Below, piece by piece: positions 34,488 through 43,851 of a stretch of DNA of 64,000 bases. The notes below the pieces were generated by a model. That model searched no databases and was not told where the DNA came from. It saw only the letters and a list, made by a program, of their open reading frames with translations. The translations under genes and the position numbers were made by a program. Source of the DNA: Acorus gramineus (lineage: Eukaryota > Streptophyta > Magnoliopsida > Acorales > Acoraceae); assembly GCA_030737835.1 (NCBI GenBank), contig JAUJYN010000026.1, positions 1,512,395-1,576,394 on the forward strand, in the 5' to 3' direction. Within the stretch, counting starts at the first letter, position 1. The number at the start of each line of letters is the position of its first letter.

Positions 34488-35401
34488 CTATATGAAATCA
34501 GACAACAAAAAATTAGCAATTAAATCAATCATGTACTATCACATTCATGCACTGTCCATAGAGTTTACAAATTGAAAAGCAAGCAATTTTTTTTTTTTTA
34601 ATTCAGTAAAAACAGTTTTGGGTTTTTTTTTTAATGTGTGGATCTGACATAGCATGGTGAGTCTATATTTCTTAATTAACCCTTCCTCCTCCTAGTGATT
34701 TGAAATAAGCTCAACATGTTGTATGTGTAACTTTTCATATATTGTAGAATTAGAATACAGTGATTAGCTCAATTTTGAGAATTATGATTAGTCATTATAG
34801 ATAATTGCATTTAAATAGTATGTAATACAAACATATTATAAGGTCTATGCTTGTTCGACGGTTTGGTCATTGAGAAATCTGTCAAGCTAGGACAGCAGAA
34901 ACACAAAAATTTTATATTATCAACTATGACCGTAAAGTCAACTTGCAATTGATTCCCTGTAACTGGATATTAGGATGGCATGTGGTATTGCTGCTATATA
35001 TTTATTATGTTTTTTTTTGCATAGTTCATTTTTGATGTACATACATTTCAATGGTTGCATCTGTTCTATCATTTTATCCATAAGAAAGGCTAATATTGAT
35101 TTTCTACCTTGAATTTGTGGCGCTCGGTTCTGCTGCTCCTCACTTCTATCTGCTAAAGGGGGTAAGTCTAAATTGTGTCCATCACTTACTGTGTGATCAT
35201 ATTTTTGTAAATTTGTAGGGATACAACTGACATTGTGTTATTGAAAATCACTAAAAACTCCTCCAGCCGATATTTCATGATGGAACAAAAGAGTGGAGCT
35301 GTTGCAAGCAGTTAGGGTGCTCATAACACAGATTTTAGCATTTTTTCAAGACATACATTTTTTCCAAAGACAGATTTGAACATGAGGTTTATTCTTTTTT
35401 G
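34488..35401. promoter_or_regulatory. Transposase upstream region (between gene and right TIR)
   Basis: AT-rich sequence of about 0.9 kb upstream of the transposase ATG, between it and the right TIR. It has no coding frame with recognisable domains. It presumably holds the 5' UTR; no convincing TATA box was singled out. Confidence 0.4.
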
Positions 35402-35951
35402 TTTTTTTTTTGAAGACATAAAAAATCTCCAATCACCAAAAACCCTAGATAAAAAATCCCCAATAATCACAACCCTAGATGAAAAACCCCAATCATCACA
35501 AACCCTAAAGGATGAAACCCTAAACATCACAAACCCTAAAGGATGAAACCCTAAACATCACAAACCCTAGATAAAAACCCTAATCATAGAGAGAGAGAGA
35601 GAGAGAGACAGAGAGCTCAACCTCGCCGATGGTCGCGGGTGGTCGCCGATGCTCGCGGGTGTCGCGGGTGGTCGCGGGTGCTCGCCGATGGTCGCCGGCA
35701 AAGAGAGTCGAGAGAGGGAGACAGAGTCGAGAGAGAGTCGAGAGAGGGAGAGAGAGTTAGAGAGAGAGAGAGAGAGTCGCGAGAGAGAGGTCGTCCGTGT
35801 TTTTTTTTTTCGAGAGAGGGGAGACAGAGTCAGAGAGAGAGAGAGAGTCGCGAGTGAATTTTTTTTTTTTTTTTTTTTTTTGGGACCGTCCGATCGAGAG
35901 ATTAGATCCGCACGGCGACCTCGTCCGCACGTCCGCAGCGTATCGTTACTG
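35402..35951. repeat. Right terminal inverted repeat of the MULE
   Basis: It is the reverse complement of the left TIR with the same module order. Differences are mainly in the A-run length, loss of one short CT-repeat block beside it, and one extra ATGAAACCCTAAACATCACA repeat at about 35504-35555. Minus-strand transcription of the transposase would start in or near it. Confidence 0.88.
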
Positions 35952-35977
35952 TATATATATATATATATATATATATA
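35952..35977. repeat. TA microsatellite at the MULE insertion site
   Basis: (TA)13 directly follows the right TIR. The left TIR is preceded by (TA)9 at 28535-28552. The target duplication is therefore TA-only. Confidence 0.8.
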
Positions 35978-37636
35978 CTGTTTATGTTTTATCCATGTTA
36001 GGAAGTATCCCTATAATTAATTGTTATGTTATCGTGCATGTAAGTTCATGTACATAACTATGATATAATTCTACTGTAATGTATATGCGCATGTTAAAAC
36101 TGATTAGGCCTATCTGAAATAGGTGTGGGTATGACCTGCCTGTCGGGTTGTACCTTATTAGTTAGAGCGCTAGCGATGTAATCGCTCCTGTGCATTCGAG
36201 CGATGCACTCGATTGGAATTCAGGAGAATTTGTTATCTTATCGATTTTGTTAAGCTGGTAGTTATGGAATTAAGCTAGGCCTACCCATGTTAGGCGAGTG
36301 TATGAACCGTCTGTGGGGTTGTGCCTTAGGGCTTATGTCTGCGCGAGAGCAGAGGTAACTCCTTGCGTCCGAGCGACGCATCTGTGTGGGAGTTCAAGAG
36401 TATTTGATATCATTGGTATGTGATTATCGAGAGTAGTTGACTTTCCATTGGGTTCACTTTACGAACGTGGAGTATTTTCCTCCCAATATCGTCCATGTTG
36501 AAGCAGCCCGGGTTGTAGCTGTCCTGACAGAGGGCCCCCATCTGTAGGTACTATCGATGCATGCGGCAAGATGTACTGATCATGGGAGTATACCAGGTAG
36601 AGGCTACCTGGGAGAGGGCTAACGAATGATATTGCGAGCATGGAATCGTTCTCCTCTTCGTCGGATTCTTGTCGATGCTGTCTGGTGTTGTAGCTGTCCT
36701 GACAGAGGGCCCCCACCTGTAGGTACTATCGATGCATGCGGCAAGATGTATCAAACATGGGAGTATACCAGGTAGAGGCTACCCGAGAGAGGGTTACCGG
36801 ATGACGAAGGGTGTAGAGCAATCGGATTTATCACAAAAGTCCCTAGGGCCACCCCTCCGAGGGCTAGGGTGAGGAAGAGTTGAAGTCACGTTGTCACGTG
36901 ACTCTTATACCCATCGAGTATACTTTGGGTATGTTCCTCCTAATGCTTGAGGTATCAAAGTATATCTCTACCTCGTAGCGGATGGACTCGTTGTAACTGT
37001 TATCCAGTAATACCAAGTGTTATGGTTAACAGTTATTTCCTCCCCGAGTGTCCCAAAAGCCTCCCTCTGGGGAGTGAGGGCGAGCGCGAGGTTCGGTCGC
37101 GCCGTTGCGTGACCTTGTTATCCATTGGGTTTCTACCTATGTTTTTTTTTCTTGAAAGGAAATTGCCTTAGTATTGAATTGTTATAATAGTGTTTAGTTT
37201 CCAGCCACTCACTGAGCTTGTAGCTCACCCCTCGCATACTGTTTCTTTTTCAGGGGCAGTGTTGGGCATGGAGCTGAAGCTTCTTTGTGGCGGGGTTCGA
37301 GTGCGTGGAGTGTCCCGTCCGGTGATTGGCGAGTGCGAGGATGTCAGCAGTCCTAGAGTCATTTATGTATTTGAAATCGTGCGTGTTGCACTGGTTGTAC
37401 TTTATTTGGACCAGACTTGGCTCTCACAGGACAGTGATTGTGTATTCGAGTCTGTAATAATATTTTTGGTTTATAAACTTATTGATATTTAATAATGTTT
37501 TTAGTTGAACTATCAGTTATCATTGTTTTGCCAGCTTTGTGTGTTATTTATTGGAGTCGTTGTTAACCTCTTGTACTTGATAGCTGATACTTTATATATT
37601 ACCACGTCTCGAGGAAGGCCGCCCTGGGGCGTGACA

Positions 37637-38528
37637 AGAGTACTGGAGAGTGTCAGATGAAAGATGAGCGCATGGCTTCCTATTAGAGTTATGTGCAAAC
37701 CCTGCTCTCACGAATCGGTGATTGGGAAATCCACTCGGTCGATCGTGAGCATAACACTCAAGTTGATGCCCTAGCAAATTTGGGGCTAGTGCTCTAGAAG
37801 GAGAACATCTCGTGGGATTCAGGTCGTGTTTCTGGGAGAACCAAGCATCGCTCGATTCGAATCCGTCATGGCGACAGATTCGGAACCTCGAAAAAAGACT
37901 TGGATGGATCCCATCCTGTCATACCTAAAGGACGACATCCTCCTGCCAGACAAGGAGGAAGCCAGAAAAATTAAGAATCGATCCGCTCGGTTCTTGATTT
38001 CTGATCAAGGCGTTCTATACAAGTAGAGCTTTGGCAACCCGCTCTTACGATGCGTTACCCTCGACGAAGCCAAGGAAGTGCTCGAGGAGATGCATTCAGG
38101 GATATGTGGGAGCCATACTGCCTCAAGTTCCTTGGCTCGTAAGAGCACTAGTTACTTCTGGCCAACCCTTGCAAAAGATTCACTTGATTTTCGTGAGGAG
38201 ATGCGACAAATGTCAGCGATTTGGTCTGTTGATCCACCGACCTACCGGGGATTTGAATACTCTTCATAGTCCTTGGCCGTTTGCTCAATGGGGGTTCGAT
38301 ATAGCTGGACTGATGCCCATGGCACCATCTCAGAAACGGTTCCTACTGGTCGCCACTTACTACTTCACCAAATGGGAGGAAGCTGTGGCTCTAGCCAGAA
38401 TTCACAATGTTGAAATGAGAAGCTTCCTATGGAAGGAGATTGTATGCAGATTTGGAGTGCCGAACACTATAATCCTCGACAACGGGACGCAGTTCGATAA
38501 CGCTGCCATAAGGGAGTTTTGCGAGTAA
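37637..38528 (+). pseudogene. Tat second RNase H end and integrase
   Basis: 37642-37800 shows the end of the second RNase H (HNTQVDALANLGLVL). After breaks comes the integrase zinc-binding part (EMHSGICGSH.., CDKCQRFG at about 38195) and the catalytic core (WGFDIAGLMP, YYFTKWEEAVAL, GVPNTIILDNGTQFDN) to the stop at 38526-38528. The D-D residues of the core are visible. The frame changes near 38030 and the final E-bearing part (SPRYPQSNGQ-like) is read in another frame after the stop. Confidence 0.82.
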
Positions 38529-38886
38529 TTGAGAATAAAACATCTGTTCTCTTCTCCTCGCTACCCCCAAAGTAATGGCCAGGTGGTTATCACTAACCGA
38601 ACCATTCTGGATAGGGTATGTAGGCAGCCTATAAAAAGGTCGCGAGATAAGCACGCTAAGGGCCTAGTAAAAAACGGGAGGAACTACGTGTGACTTGATT
38701 CCCAAGGGGTACGTAGGCAGCCTATAAAGAGGTCGCGAGATAAACACTCTAAGGGCCCAGTAAATAAAAAGAGACAAGAACAATAATATCCAAGCTACCA
38801 AATTAATTTTCTTTTCCACAAAAAGTCCAATCCGAGTTTTAATCCCACTTCTACAAATTTAACTGTAGGGGAAATTATCCTCTTCA
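38529..38886 (+). repeat. Tat 3' end: 93-bp tandem repeat and truncated 3' LTR
   Basis: A GTACGTAGGCAGCCTATAAA-type unit occurs at 38615-38671 and 38708-38764 (period 93). Only the last approximately 110 bp (about 38775-38886) match the end of the 5' LTR; the first approximately 480 bp of the 3' LTR are missing. The GGTTT target duplication after 38886 is intact, so the loss was internal. Confidence 0.7.
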
Positions 38887-38891
38887 GGTTT

Positions 38892-39539
38892 GTACCCAAT
38901 ATTTCTATTACCCTTAACCCTAACATATATACACATTTAACAAAAAAATTATTGTAAAACCCTATATTGTGCAGTTAACAGACTTATGCTGCAGTTCAAA
39001 AGAAGTGGAGCGGACGGATCCTACCGATCCGAACCTGGATCGCTATTTTCTGCCCCTCCAGTAACTCATATCGAAAGAAAAATTTTAAGGGTCAGTTTGA
39101 CATTCATTCTTATTCTCATTTAGAATCTTTCATTCCTTTTTGATCAAATTTCTCATTTCACGTAATCAAAACTTAACTGGATTCTTGAGAATGAAAAATT
39201 CTCTTTTAAGTCAAAGTTACCAAACTTATCCTAAATTTATGAAAGGACTTTTCTGAAAAGAATAATAGTAATTTTAAATAATGTTTAAAATAATTCCGTG
39301 CATATACATAAACTGATATAAGTAAAACAAAATGTATAATAGCATTGATGAAAAAAAAAAAAAAACTATAAAAAGTAATTCAAAAAAATGCGAACAATAC
39401 GTAAATAGTAATACGAAATGCAACTAAAATGAGATATAACTAGACGGCTAACAATAACAATAAAATTCATGACATTTTATGAATGTTGTTAAAACACTTG
39501 CAAATCCCCCAAACAGGCCAAATCAGAGTAAAGAAGAGT
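38892..39539 (-). repeat. Tandem unit C, distal part
   Basis: The background resumes after the Tat target duplication. 39260-39539 aligns with 7020-7340 and 12200-12480 (ATGCAACTAAAATGAGATATA, CAAATCCCC-AAACAGGC). 38892-39075 may be the remainder of the remnant split at 13658. No gene was seen. Confidence 0.65.
39089..39231. mobile_element. Small Tourist-like MITE, 143 bp
   Basis: Inverted ends GGGTCAGTTTGAC and GGATAAGTTTGGTAAC (reverse complement of the right end), flanked by TAA at 39086-39088 and 39232-39234. It is too short to code. Confidence 0.65.
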
Positions 39540-40684
39540 GGCGGTACCCACACCGGCCGCAAATCCAATCCGCCTGGAACTTTGCCGCAATAATCAAGCC
39601 ATGGATATGATGAACGAAAAAAAAAAACGGTGGGCAGGCACGAGAGCCCCACCGCCCACCCGAATAGACTTTAGTTTTTTTTATTCATTTCCGTTTCGTT
39701 TTATCTTGGCCTTTTTCGAGAAGGTTCGAAGAGGGATTTTTTGGTTGGAAGGCTCGAGAAGCTACACATAATTCATTTTTGATTCTTTTGGCTTTTGTTT
39801 TTTTTCGTTTTTTTCGTGAAGATTCGATGAGGATTTTCTGGTAGGAAGTCGCGAGAAGCTACTCGCAATCTTTTCGTTATTTGTTTTTTTTTTCTTTGTT
39901 CGGTTTTGTTTTTGAAGAAATATAAAAGAAAATCTTAAAAAATTTAAAAATATCCAAATCAACTATTTTTTTTAAAATTATGTAAGAAAATATCTTATGT
40001 TACAATTTTGAAACTAAAAAATATTAAAATACCTTTTTATAATTTTTAAACCCTCTCTAATCATATTTAAAACTTTTTATAACCACAATCTAATTGAAAA
40101 TTAATATTAATATAAGAAATGATTTTTATTTGAGAGTGATTTTACATGTTATTAATTTTTTTAAGTAGACTATAAAAAAGTTAAAATTTTCATTCATAAA
40201 TTTACATATTTTTTGGATTTTTTTTCCAAATTTTTAAAGTATTTCTCAATTTTTTGTTCTTTATATATTAACAAAATTAAGAGGTGTGAAAAATATTTTA
40301 ACAAAATTAAGAGGTGTGGTTAGAAACACATCAAAGATTTAATTATACAAGAGTAAATCGTTCTTTTGAGTTTTCAAAATTGTCTTCATTTTTTTTAGTA
40401 TAAATTTAAAAAGTAGCTGATTTGGATAATTTTAACTCTTAAAAGATTTTTTGTTTTTTATATTAATAAAATTTCCCTTTGTTTTTTATACCTTCCTGCG
40501 AGAGGTCGAGAAATTTTACATTTCATGGATAAAATATGTTGTGAAGTACTGATACACTCAACTCGCATATGTGCCTATGGCACTATATGGCTTCTGTCAG
40601 AATATATAAGATTAGATTTTTTTATTTTTTTTTATAAAAAATAAAACTATCAATGTCCTAATATATAATTCAATTAGTATAATA
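39540..40684 (-). repeat. Tandem unit D of the HSFB2 upstream array
   Basis: GGCGGTACCCACACCGGCCG marks the start. The promoter-like part (to about 39870) is closest to unit C, with the same two CGAGAAG sub-blocks. AT-rich sequence follows with a direct repeat of AACAAAATTAAGAGGTGTG (about 40269 and 40300). The second Tat element begins at 40685. No gene was seen. Confidence 0.7.
39715..39727. promoter_or_regulatory. Perfect three-unit HSE in unit D
   Basis: TTCGAGAAGGTTC followed by GAAG. It now lies about 34 kb from HSFB2 because of the retrotransposon insertions. Confidence 0.6.
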
Positions 40685-41485
40685 TGTGCGGAGGAAAAAA
40701 TCTGCACCATATTAAAAGACAACACGTGTCAGAGCGTAGACGGGAATGGGCCGTCATATCTAACATCTAAGAACTTGAACATAATAGCGGGATACCGAGC
40801 AGACACTTTCGAGTAAGTGAAACACGATCAGATTGAACTAGGACTGATCGGACGGTCTTACACCTTGCGAACGAATGCCATCCCGAGCAGGTGAGACACG
40901 ACCAGATTGTCAGATTTGGTCGGATGGTCTTACACCTCGCGAACGAATAACCAAGTACACGCCAAGCAGGACTCCGTGTACCGACCTGACCAAGACCACG
41001 AGCAGGACCTCAGAAACGGTCAGACACTCATAACACCTGTAACTGTCAGGTGAATGATCAAGACCCATAACTCATAAAATGTGGGTTATTAAGGGCACAT
41101 TCAACTACAATAAAAGCAAGGCAGTTACCACAAAACCCGCCTACTAAGCAGCCATTAAGGGAGAGTTGTTACAATGGATATGAGGCTAGTAACAACGGCT
41201 ATGAGGCTAGTAACAATAGTTATCTAGCCCATAAGACCTATAAAAGGGAATGTTAACAACAAATTGAGGTATGAGTTCACTTTGCTAACAAGCCACCTTA
41301 AGAGTGAGATTATCCCCTTTTTGAATTCCCATTTTGATACATCCCCTCTGAGTTCTTTTGGTTGGCACCACACTAGTGTCCTCCTGATTCTCTTTTCAGT
41401 GCAAGATCCACGTTCGATCGAGTCTGGATTCGAGAAGGAGGCTTCGACTGATAAAGTTGGTAGAGGGAAAAAAAATACCTCTTCA
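40685..41485 (+). repeat. LTR of a second Tat-type element
   Basis: It starts TGTGCGGAGGAAAAAATCTG and ends ATACCTCTTCA, paralleling the 13658-14253 LTR, with shared CACGAYCAGAT and GGTCGGA motifs. A 24-bp unit (GGCTAGTAACAA..) is repeated at about 41170-41222. A degenerate primer-binding site (TGGTGCTTTTTG) follows at 41489. Confidence 0.75.
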
Positions 41486-42036
41486 GTTTGGTGCTTTTTG
41501 TAAGACCCACGAACAAAAAGTCGGGACCCCATGTCTCAATAGAATTCCAACAACTGCTTAACAAGGGATGGCCTATGTCCCCAACCAGGGAACGAGGTCA
41601 ACCTGCCTATAGGTGCTCATGATGATTTACCTGCAATATTAGCAAGTCATGCTCAGGATTTCAGGCGAATGGTTTAAATGACTGGGAAGATTTTCTTTAC
41701 ATGGCTGGAAGGATCAATGCAACAACTCCCCGAGGGATTGATGCAACAATTCTTCACAGCCATTCAACAACATCAATGTTAGCAAAATGGTGGAGATGTC
41801 CAGGGCCAAGCTGCCGTATGGCTTGATCCACCTGTTGCACGGGCTACAACGCCTGGCTCACAAGGAAGTGCATCCTCCTCTAATAGAAGAGGACACTGCT
41901 CACGCAGGTGGTCCAGATGACGAGAACCGGTTGAACTGCAGGCACTCACCTCACCAGGAACGATCCATCTGGCATGAAGCATTGCACATATGTCAGGATG
42001 ATCCACAACTTCACCGACAACACACTTAGGAGGTTG
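41486..42036 (+). pseudogene. Partial gag of the second Tat element
   Basis: The segment parallels 14254-14800: primer-binding-site remnant, leader, an ATG at about 41530, a QDF/AQD motif and a Gln-rich stretch. Frameshifts and stops prevent translation. It is cut at 42037 by a minus-strand gypsy LTR, and the rest of this element was not found in the window. Confidence 0.55.
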
Positions 42037-43328
42037 TGTCACGCCCTAGGGCGGCCGTCCCCGAGACGTGGCAATATATAAAGTATCAGCTATCAAGTAC
42101 AAGAGGTCAACAATGACTCCAATAAATAACACACAAGCTGGCAAAGCAATGATAACTGATAACTCAACTGAAAAGCGGAAGCATAAAAATATCAATAAGT
42201 CTGTAAACCAAAAATATCATTACAAACTCGAATACACAATCAATGTCCTGTGAGAGCCAAGTCTAGTCCAAATAAAATACAACTTGTGCCACATGCACGA
42301 TTTACAATACATAAAATGACTCTAGGACTGCTGACAGCCTCGCACTCGCCACCCGCCGGACAGAACGTTCCACGCACATAAGACCATGCCACAGGGAAGC
42401 TCCAGCTCCACGCCCAACACTGCCCCTGAAAAAGAAACAGTATGCGAGGGGTGAGCTACAAGCTCAGTGAGTGGCTGGAAACCAAACACCATTACAACAA
42501 TTCAATACTAAGGCAATTTCCTTTCAAGGAAAACATGGGTGGAAACCCAATGGATAACAAGGTCACGCGGCGGCGCGACCAACCTCACCCTCACCCTCAC
42601 TCCCGGAGGGAGACTCTTGGGACTCTTGGGGAGAGACCATACCGTTGGTCGAAGAGACGCGAAATTACTGATCCACACAACACTACTGGATCATCTACAT
42701 CGAGATAACTGCCCAACGATGTCTTCGAACATCGATGCGTAACCGGACCCAACAACTATGGGAGCGGACGAAAACGAATGGGTCACGCGGCAACGGGACT
42801 TCATCTAATCCTCACCTTCACCCCCAAAAGGGTGACACAGGACTGTTGGAAGAAATTTTTTTTTGTTCTACACCCTTCGTCATCTGGTAGCCCTCTCCCG
42901 AGTAGCCTCTACCTGGTATACTCCCATGATCAGTACATCTGTCGAACGCATCAGTAGTACCTACAGGTGTGAGCCCTCTGTCAGGACGGCTTTAACGTCG
43001 GGTAGCTTCAACGCGCATCCGAAGAAGGGGAGAACGATTCCATGCTCGTAATATCATCCGGTAGCCCTCTCCCGCGTAGCCTCTACCTGTCGGCCTTCCA
43101 CGATCGGTACTTCAGCCAGATGTGTACCGCGATACGCATCGATAGCACCTACAAGTGGTGGCACCCAAACAGGACAGCTTCGAGACTAGGGTGCTTCGAT
43201 GCACGATGATGTCGGAAGGAAGCACCCTACGTTCGCAAGGTGAACTTTATGGGAAAGTCAACTACGCTCGATAATCACATATCGATGATATCGAATACTC
43301 TTGTACTCCCACACGGGTGCGTCGCTCG
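42037..43328 (-). mobile_element. Gypsy LTR, minus strand, truncated by element B
   Basis: It begins TGTCACGCCCTAGGGCGG after GGTTG. Read on the minus strand it matches the 36370-37636 half of the plus-strand LTR type. It stops at 43328 where the element B LTR begins. Its other half was not found past element B, so the locus has been rearranged. Confidence 0.75.
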
Positions 43329-43820
43329 TGTTGTGTCTGTGTCATTTGGAGCGCTCTGTTTGAAGATTTGGGTACATAATTTTTTTTTTCCTGAGTTATG
43401 TATTCCTGATTTGGTATTTGGATTTGATTTTGTTAAAATCCAAGATGAAAAGGTTTAATTATGATTTTATTATGAGATGTCCAGTTTTGAGTTAGCTTTC
43501 GTACAGAAGTGGAATTAGATCAACTGGATTCTTGTAGTAAAAGTTATGGATATTTTTCCAAGTATACCCCGGGGATGGAAATTCTGGCAGCAGCCCTGCT
43601 CGATGTTTAGCTCTAATTTTGGATTAGCTAGAGGGATTATCTGATCATGGCATAAACATGAAAGTTGTAGATAATCTTCTTAGCTTTCCATCGGTCTTAG
43701 AATCAAGCAATTCGGAGCTGTATTGAGGAACTTATGGCTGTTCCAGTGAAGCTTGTGCAGAATTTCTAGTCGAAGGGCGACTAGGTCTTTTCCCCTTTAG
43801 ATATTTGTGTGCTAAAAAGG

Positions 43821-43851
<31 letters not shown>

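Larger units (their letters stand above)
28553..35951. mobile_element. FAR1-type Mutator-like element (MULE), 7.4 kb, apparently complete
   Basis: Terminal inverted repeats of about 550 bp (28553-29118 and 35402-35951) start (G/C)AGTAACGATAYGCTGCGG. The element sits inside a TA microsatellite, so the target duplication is (TA)n and its exact length cannot be fixed. It carries a transposase on the minus strand reading inward from the right end and a GRF zinc-finger protein on the plus strand reading inward from the left end. That is a convergent two-gene layout like maize MuDR. Both frames are intact and the TIRs are very similar, so the insertion looks recent and the element may be autonomous. 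It lies within the LTR at 24674-37636. Confidence 0.9.
24674..37636 (+). mobile_element. Solo gypsy LTR, plus strand (TSD AGAGT), carrying two nested elements
   Basis: The LTR starts TGTTATACCTGTGTCATT and ends GGGGCGTGACA, with AGAGT at 24669-24673 and 37637-37641. Its own sequence is 24674-25220, 27116-28552 and 35952-37636, about 3.6 kb, closely matching the 56275 LTR. No internal domain remains. It has the predicted intron (donor GT at 27297, acceptor AG at 27802-27803) and a 168-bp tandem module at about 36520-36800. A minus-strand LTR and a complete MULE inserted into it later. Confidence 0.9.
13658..38886 (+). mobile_element. Tat-lineage Ty3/gypsy element, degenerate, with nested insertions
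   Basis: A 5' LTR starting TGTGGAGG and a 3' terminus ending TCCTCTTCA are flanked by the 5-bp duplication GGTTT (13653-13657 and 38887-38891). Removing the three nested insertions (14959-17872, 20522-24003, 24674-37636) leaves about 5.9 kb. Its order is LTR, primer-binding site, gag, protease, RT, RNase H, a second (Tat-type) RNase H, integrase and a short 3' LTR remnant. Stops, frameshifts and an altered protease motif make it non-functional. The order and the extra RNase H fit the Tat/Ogre/Retand group. Confidence 0.88.
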
